10,801 bases of DNA from Pavlovales sp. CCMP2436 (lineage: Eukaryota; Haptophyta; Pavlovophyceae; Pavlovales): NCBI GenBank assembly GCA_026770615.1, contig MU631310.1:459325-470125 (forward strand). Direction: 5' to 3'. The translations under genes and the position numbers were made by a program. The notes beneath the pieces were generated by a model that was not told the DNA's origin, did not search any database, and saw nothing but the letters and a program-made list of their open reading frames with translations. Position 1 is the stretch's first letter, and every line of letters starts with the position of its first letter. This document shows, piece by piece, positions 8,037 to 10,801 of this stretch.

Positions 8037-8296
8037 TGATGTAGTATAGTTTCTTGTTGAGAAAGGGAAATTTATTCAGTTAAGAGGAGGATTATTGAGT
8101 CACCCTGTCCGGCCGGCTAGAGACCCCTCGTTGGGAATCGTGGATGGGGTAAGGAGATAGCAGCCGCCCCCGTAAAAAGGGGCTGGTTCGGAGCTGCGCA
8201 CACAGCGCGCGTCATTCAAAATTTTATACGTCAACCGCCATCATCACACCCGGCGCGGACCCACTGAGCCCCCCCTCTGGGGGAGAGGCGCGCAGG
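8037..8296 (+). other. Flank upstream of the DMAP1-like gene
   Basis: No coding frame is supported. The stretch goes from mixed composition (around 8040-8100) to GC-rich sequence with a short C-rich/G-rich inverted pair just before the ATG (GCCCCCCCTCTGGGGGAG, 8269-8286). It presumably holds promoter and 5' UTR of the downstream gene, but no TATA box or other motif is convincing. Confidence 0.4.
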
Positions 8297-9487
8297 ATGG
8301 GCGACGTGCGCGACATCCTCGGCATGCAGGGCCGCGGCGCGGCTGCACCGCGGCCTTCCAAGGCGATGGCGAAGAAGCGTGCGCGCTGCTCCCGATCCGC
8401 CGCCCTGCCGCCGCACAAGCTCTCACCGCAAACTCGCCCCCGCCCCGCTGCCGTGCGCCGTGCGCAGCTGAGGGGGTGAGCCGCGAGGCATGGGCGCTGA
8501 TCGGTAGCCGCGACCAGGTTAACGCGCCGCTTGTACCCGCCGACGCGGCACTCAAGGAAAAGCGCTTCTCTGGCCGCGTCTCTCGGTGGGCATGGCGGCC
8601 GTTCACCTCATCGGCTCGCTCCGACGGACTGGTACTACACCACTGGGTGACTGCCTCCGACAAATCGACGGACCACAAGTTCGCGCGCTTCAACCGGCCT
8701 ATCCGTGTCCCCACTTACACGGACGAGGAGTATGAGACGCACCTCAAGGTATTGTGTATTGTGCCCCCCCCCCATCAATATCCCTCCCAGTATCAACTAC
8801 AACTATCAACAATCAAGATAATGTGGGCCCTCCCATAACCATTCGGATATCCGCTCTGATTCCCCGCTTCTGTTGTTCTGCCTAAGCCGAGATGGCAGGC
8901 AGGCGACTGACATCCTTCTTTCTAGTCACCCTTGCCTCTGCTTTTTAATCTTGGCCTATTCGAACCAGCCCCAAATCTATTTGAACCCGAACCTATTTAA
9001 GCCTTGCCTCTGACCTACGCAACCTTAGCATGTCCCAACCTGAACTATCACAGGACGCTGATGAAGCAAGAAGGGACTGGCAACCCACCCCTCGCACTTT
9101 TTTTCTTATTATTTAACCCTAAGACCTTTCTGTCCTAAACCCTACTCCAACCCTACGCCCTATTCCAACCCGTCCCAGGACGCCGAGTGGAGCAAGGAAG
9201 CGACTGACACGCTTGTCGAGCTGTGCTTGCAATTTGAGCTTCGCTTCCCCGCGGTGCATGACCGGTGATACTTTTTTAATATTAGTTCTTATAAAGTCCC
9301 CCGACTTGCAGCCCGAAGGCGTACGGGCATGACGTGGGAGGGTCAGCGCATTGGTCGTCTCATGTACTTGTAATTTATTATACTATTCTCAAAATATGAT
9401 TCTAATATATTTTGATTCTATTATGGTTCTTTATTCGACAAGCGAGTCGAGCTGTGCTTGCACTTCGAGCTTCGCTTTCCCGCCCGA

Positions 9488-9520
<33 letters not shown>

Positions 9521-9948
9521 GTTATTGTTATTTGGCATTCGTTGCTTCTCCACTGTGCACGACGGGATGGCTTCTTGTTTGCAACTTCTATTATTTTATA
9601 TTTTATTCCGCTTGTTCGACCTCTCATCGACGTCGGTTCATACCGTTATTTGGTTCTTATTATGAGGCTAGGTTCTTGCTGTTAGGTTACTTGTGATTAA
9701 CATTGACATCATAATTATAATGATTAGGTTCTTATATTATAATGAGAGGTCTTCTCTGACTCCCCCCCCCCAATAGCCATCAATAATACAGTGTGATCCT
9801 CAAATATTACATTCTGGAGATATTATATTCTGAAGATCCCCCCCCCTCATGCAGCTGGGTGGGTCGGCACAGCATCGAGCAGCTCAAAGAGAGATATTAC
9901 GCGGTGGCAAAGCAGGTTTTTTTTTTTTTTTTCTGGGGGAGGTGATTG

Positions 9949-10023
<75 letters not shown>

Positions 10024-10801
10024 TGCATCTACAGCTTGGTCGACAGGAGTATCCAGTATCAATCATTAATCATGCTTGTTTTTTTCATTTTTTTTTCTTC
10101 TTGTTCTTATCATCAGTTCGCGCAGCCATGCGTAAATATCTAGAAGTACATCCGTTCCCTGACAGGTCTCCACCAGACCCAAGCGTTGAGAAGCACTCGG
10201 ATCAAGGGACCTTCGCAGAGCACACGGATATGTACCGTCCCCACCACTGAGGCTGATCAGACACACGACTATCGACGACTCTCAACTGGCGCGCTGACCA
10301 CCTCCAGCCCACCGAATACCAAAGATATTACTCATTTACTCCTGTTTTTATTGCTGTTCTTATTCGTATTCTTATTCTTAAGAATAATTATGATATAATT
10401 TATTAGAATTAGAATAAGAATTATTATGTTAATGATTATAATTATAATTTTAATCTAGTTCTAAATATGTCTATGTTTCTAATCTAATCATCATCATCAT
10501 CATTGTTATAATTATGATTAGGTCGCGCAGCTGCAACTCTTGTTCTTATTCTCATTGCTGCTCTTATTTCTATTTGTATATTTATCAATAACAATAAGCA
10601 AGTCTAATATTATGATAAGGTTGCGCAGCTGCACTTCGCGCGGCAAGAAAGCGGCGAGGGACCCGACGAGCCCAAAATCGCAGGTGGGGCTTTTTGGGAT
10701 CTCTCTCTCCCCCTCTCTTCCTCCTCCCCCTCTCCTTCCCCCTTGCAGCGGACAACCCGTTCCGGCGCTAACATGCTGACTGTTGCCCCCCCCCCCTCCC
10801 C
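8297..10801 (+). CDS. DMAP1: DMAP1/SWC4 homologue, exons 1-5, partial at 3' end
   Basis: A nuclear subunit of the NuA4 histone acetyltransferase and SWR1/SRCAP H2A.Z-exchange complexes. Exons by homology and GT-AG sites: 8297-8378, 8468-8748, 9179-9264, 9855-9915, 10629-10683 (phases consistent, 188 codons plus one base). Exon 1 begins MGDVRDILGMQG, matching the conserved xDVRDILEL start. The exon 1-2 junction gives KKPEGVSREAWAL. Exon 2 has RWAWRPFTSSARSDGLVLHHW, KFARFNRPIRVPTYTDEEYETHLK. Exons 3-5 form the SANT-like region: DAEWSKEATDTLVELC, FELRFPAVHDRW, HSIEQLKERYYAVAKQLHFAR. Donors are GTGCGC, GTATTG, GTGATA, GTTTTT and GTGGGG; acceptors all end CAG. A possible exon 6 from 10749 (ADNPFRR) soon meets TAA at 10768-10770, so its end or use is unclear. 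Long introns contain microsatellites and partial exon copies. No interruption is seen in exons 1-5. Confidence 0.87.
8886..8917 (+). repeat. Decayed copy of the start of DMAP1 exon 3 (in intron 2)
   Basis: GCCGAG...GGCGACTGACATCCTT resembles exon 3 GCCGAG...AGCGACTGACACGCTT (from 9182) at roughly three quarters of positions by eye. It has no clean splice acceptor and is not part of the coding frame. Confidence 0.45.
9051..9086 (+). repeat. Second decayed copy of the exon 3 acceptor and start (in intron 2)
   Basis: CAGGACGCTGATGAAGCAAG resembles the true acceptor and exon start CAGGACGCCGAGTGGAGCAA at 9176, followed by a similar GGGACTGGCAAC against GCGACTGACAC. A one-base length difference and changes destroy the frame. 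Confidence 0.5.
9438..9563 (+). repeat. Copy of DMAP1 exon 3 split by a microsatellite (in intron 3)
   Basis: Positions 9446-9462 match exon 3 positions 9215-9231 exactly (17 bp), and flanking bases extend the match, so the copy would read VELCLHFELRFPA against VELCLQFELRFPA in the exon. The match breaks at an ATT microsatellite and resumes with GTGCACGAC at 9555-9563, like exon GTGCATGAC (9254-9262). It could be a decayed tandem duplicate or the remnant of an alternative exon. Confidence 0.65.
9488..9520. repeat. (ATT)11 microsatellite, then ATT/GTT variants
   Basis: Eleven uninterrupted ATT units followed by GTT-ATT-GTT-ATT to 9532, located inside the duplicated exon 3 copy in intron 3. 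Confidence 0.95.
9958..10020 (+). repeat. (CTG)21 trinucleotide tract in DMAP1 intron 4
   Basis: Twenty-one perfect CTG units on the gene's sense strand, flanked by TTG units (three before, one after). It lies 42 bp after the exon 4 donor, just past a T16 run (9917-9932). The long poly-Leu, poly-Ala and poly-Gln frames here are artefacts of this tract. Confidence 0.95.
10032..10055 (+). repeat. Possible decayed copy of the DMAP1 exon 4 start (in intron 4)
   Basis: CAGCTTGGTCGACAG resembles the exon 4 acceptor region CAGCTGGGTGGGTCGGCACAG (9852) if four to six bases are missing. This is a weak match and could be chance. Confidence 0.3.
10511..10537 (+). repeat. Copy of the exon 5 acceptor region (in intron 4)
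   Basis: ATTATGATTAGGTCGCGCAG then CTGCAACTC matches the true acceptor ATTATGATAAGGTTGCGCAG then CTGCACTTC (10609-10637) at all but a few positions. A shorter related piece, TCGCGCAGC, lies at 10118-10126. The sequence after the copy loses all similarity to exon 5, so it would be a decoy acceptor. Confidence 0.65.

Noticed and set aside
8244..8714. 156-codon minus-strand frame
   Set aside because: It is antisense to DMAP1 exons 1-2, which match a known family.
9110..9178. CCCTAA-like telomeric motif cluster (CCTAAACCCTA and variants)
   Set aside because: Units are irregular and sit in the pyrimidine-rich end of intron 2; a degenerate acceptor tract explains them better.
9351..10143. Frames encoding poly-Ile, poly-Tyr, poly-Leu, poly-Ala and poly-Gln
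   Set aside because: They are translations of the ATT and CTG microsatellites inside introns.
1..10801. CRISPR array, tRNA or rRNA genes
   Set aside because: No spaced palindromic repeats, cloverleaf or rRNA signature was seen on either strand.

Overview
The window comes from a microbial eukaryote, probably an alga or similar protist. It has GC-rich exons, GT-AG introns full of AT-rich microsatellites and C-runs, a reverse-transcriptase mobile gene, and an AT-rich block of integrated viral DNA. I cannot name the species.

Left part (1-3967, GC-rich, minus strand): a mobile-element gene reads leftward off the window edge. It starts with a 76-residue ubiquitin-like domain ending in RGG, then a Pro/Gln/Arg-Gly linker, then a reverse-transcriptase-like region. 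One reading frame holds throughout but is crossed by two TAG codons (2981-2983 and 2735-2737).

Middle (3968-7617, strongly AT-rich): a fragment of a virophage or Polinton-like virus (or related giant-virus parasite), all genes on the minus strand. In transcription order it has the C-terminal part of a tyrosine recombinase, an HNH-like nuclease, a small Lys/Arg/Tyr-rich ORF, and a family-A-like polymerase (TV-Pol type) joined to a D5-like SF3 helicase. A 45-bp direct repeat (39/45 identical) sits at both composition boundaries, and the outer genes are truncated there. The frames are broken by a few homopolymer shifts and by many TAA/TAG codons. Almost no TGA occurs, so either the element decays by C-to-T change or UAR was read as sense, probably Gln.

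Right part (7618-10801, plus strand): a 5'-truncated 144-codon open frame of unknown function, then about 260 bp of flank, then the first five exons of a DMAP1/SWC4 homologue (NuA4 and SWR1 chromatin complexes), running off the window. Its introns hold decayed partial copies of the neighbouring exons, an (ATT)11 tract and a (CTG)21 tract.
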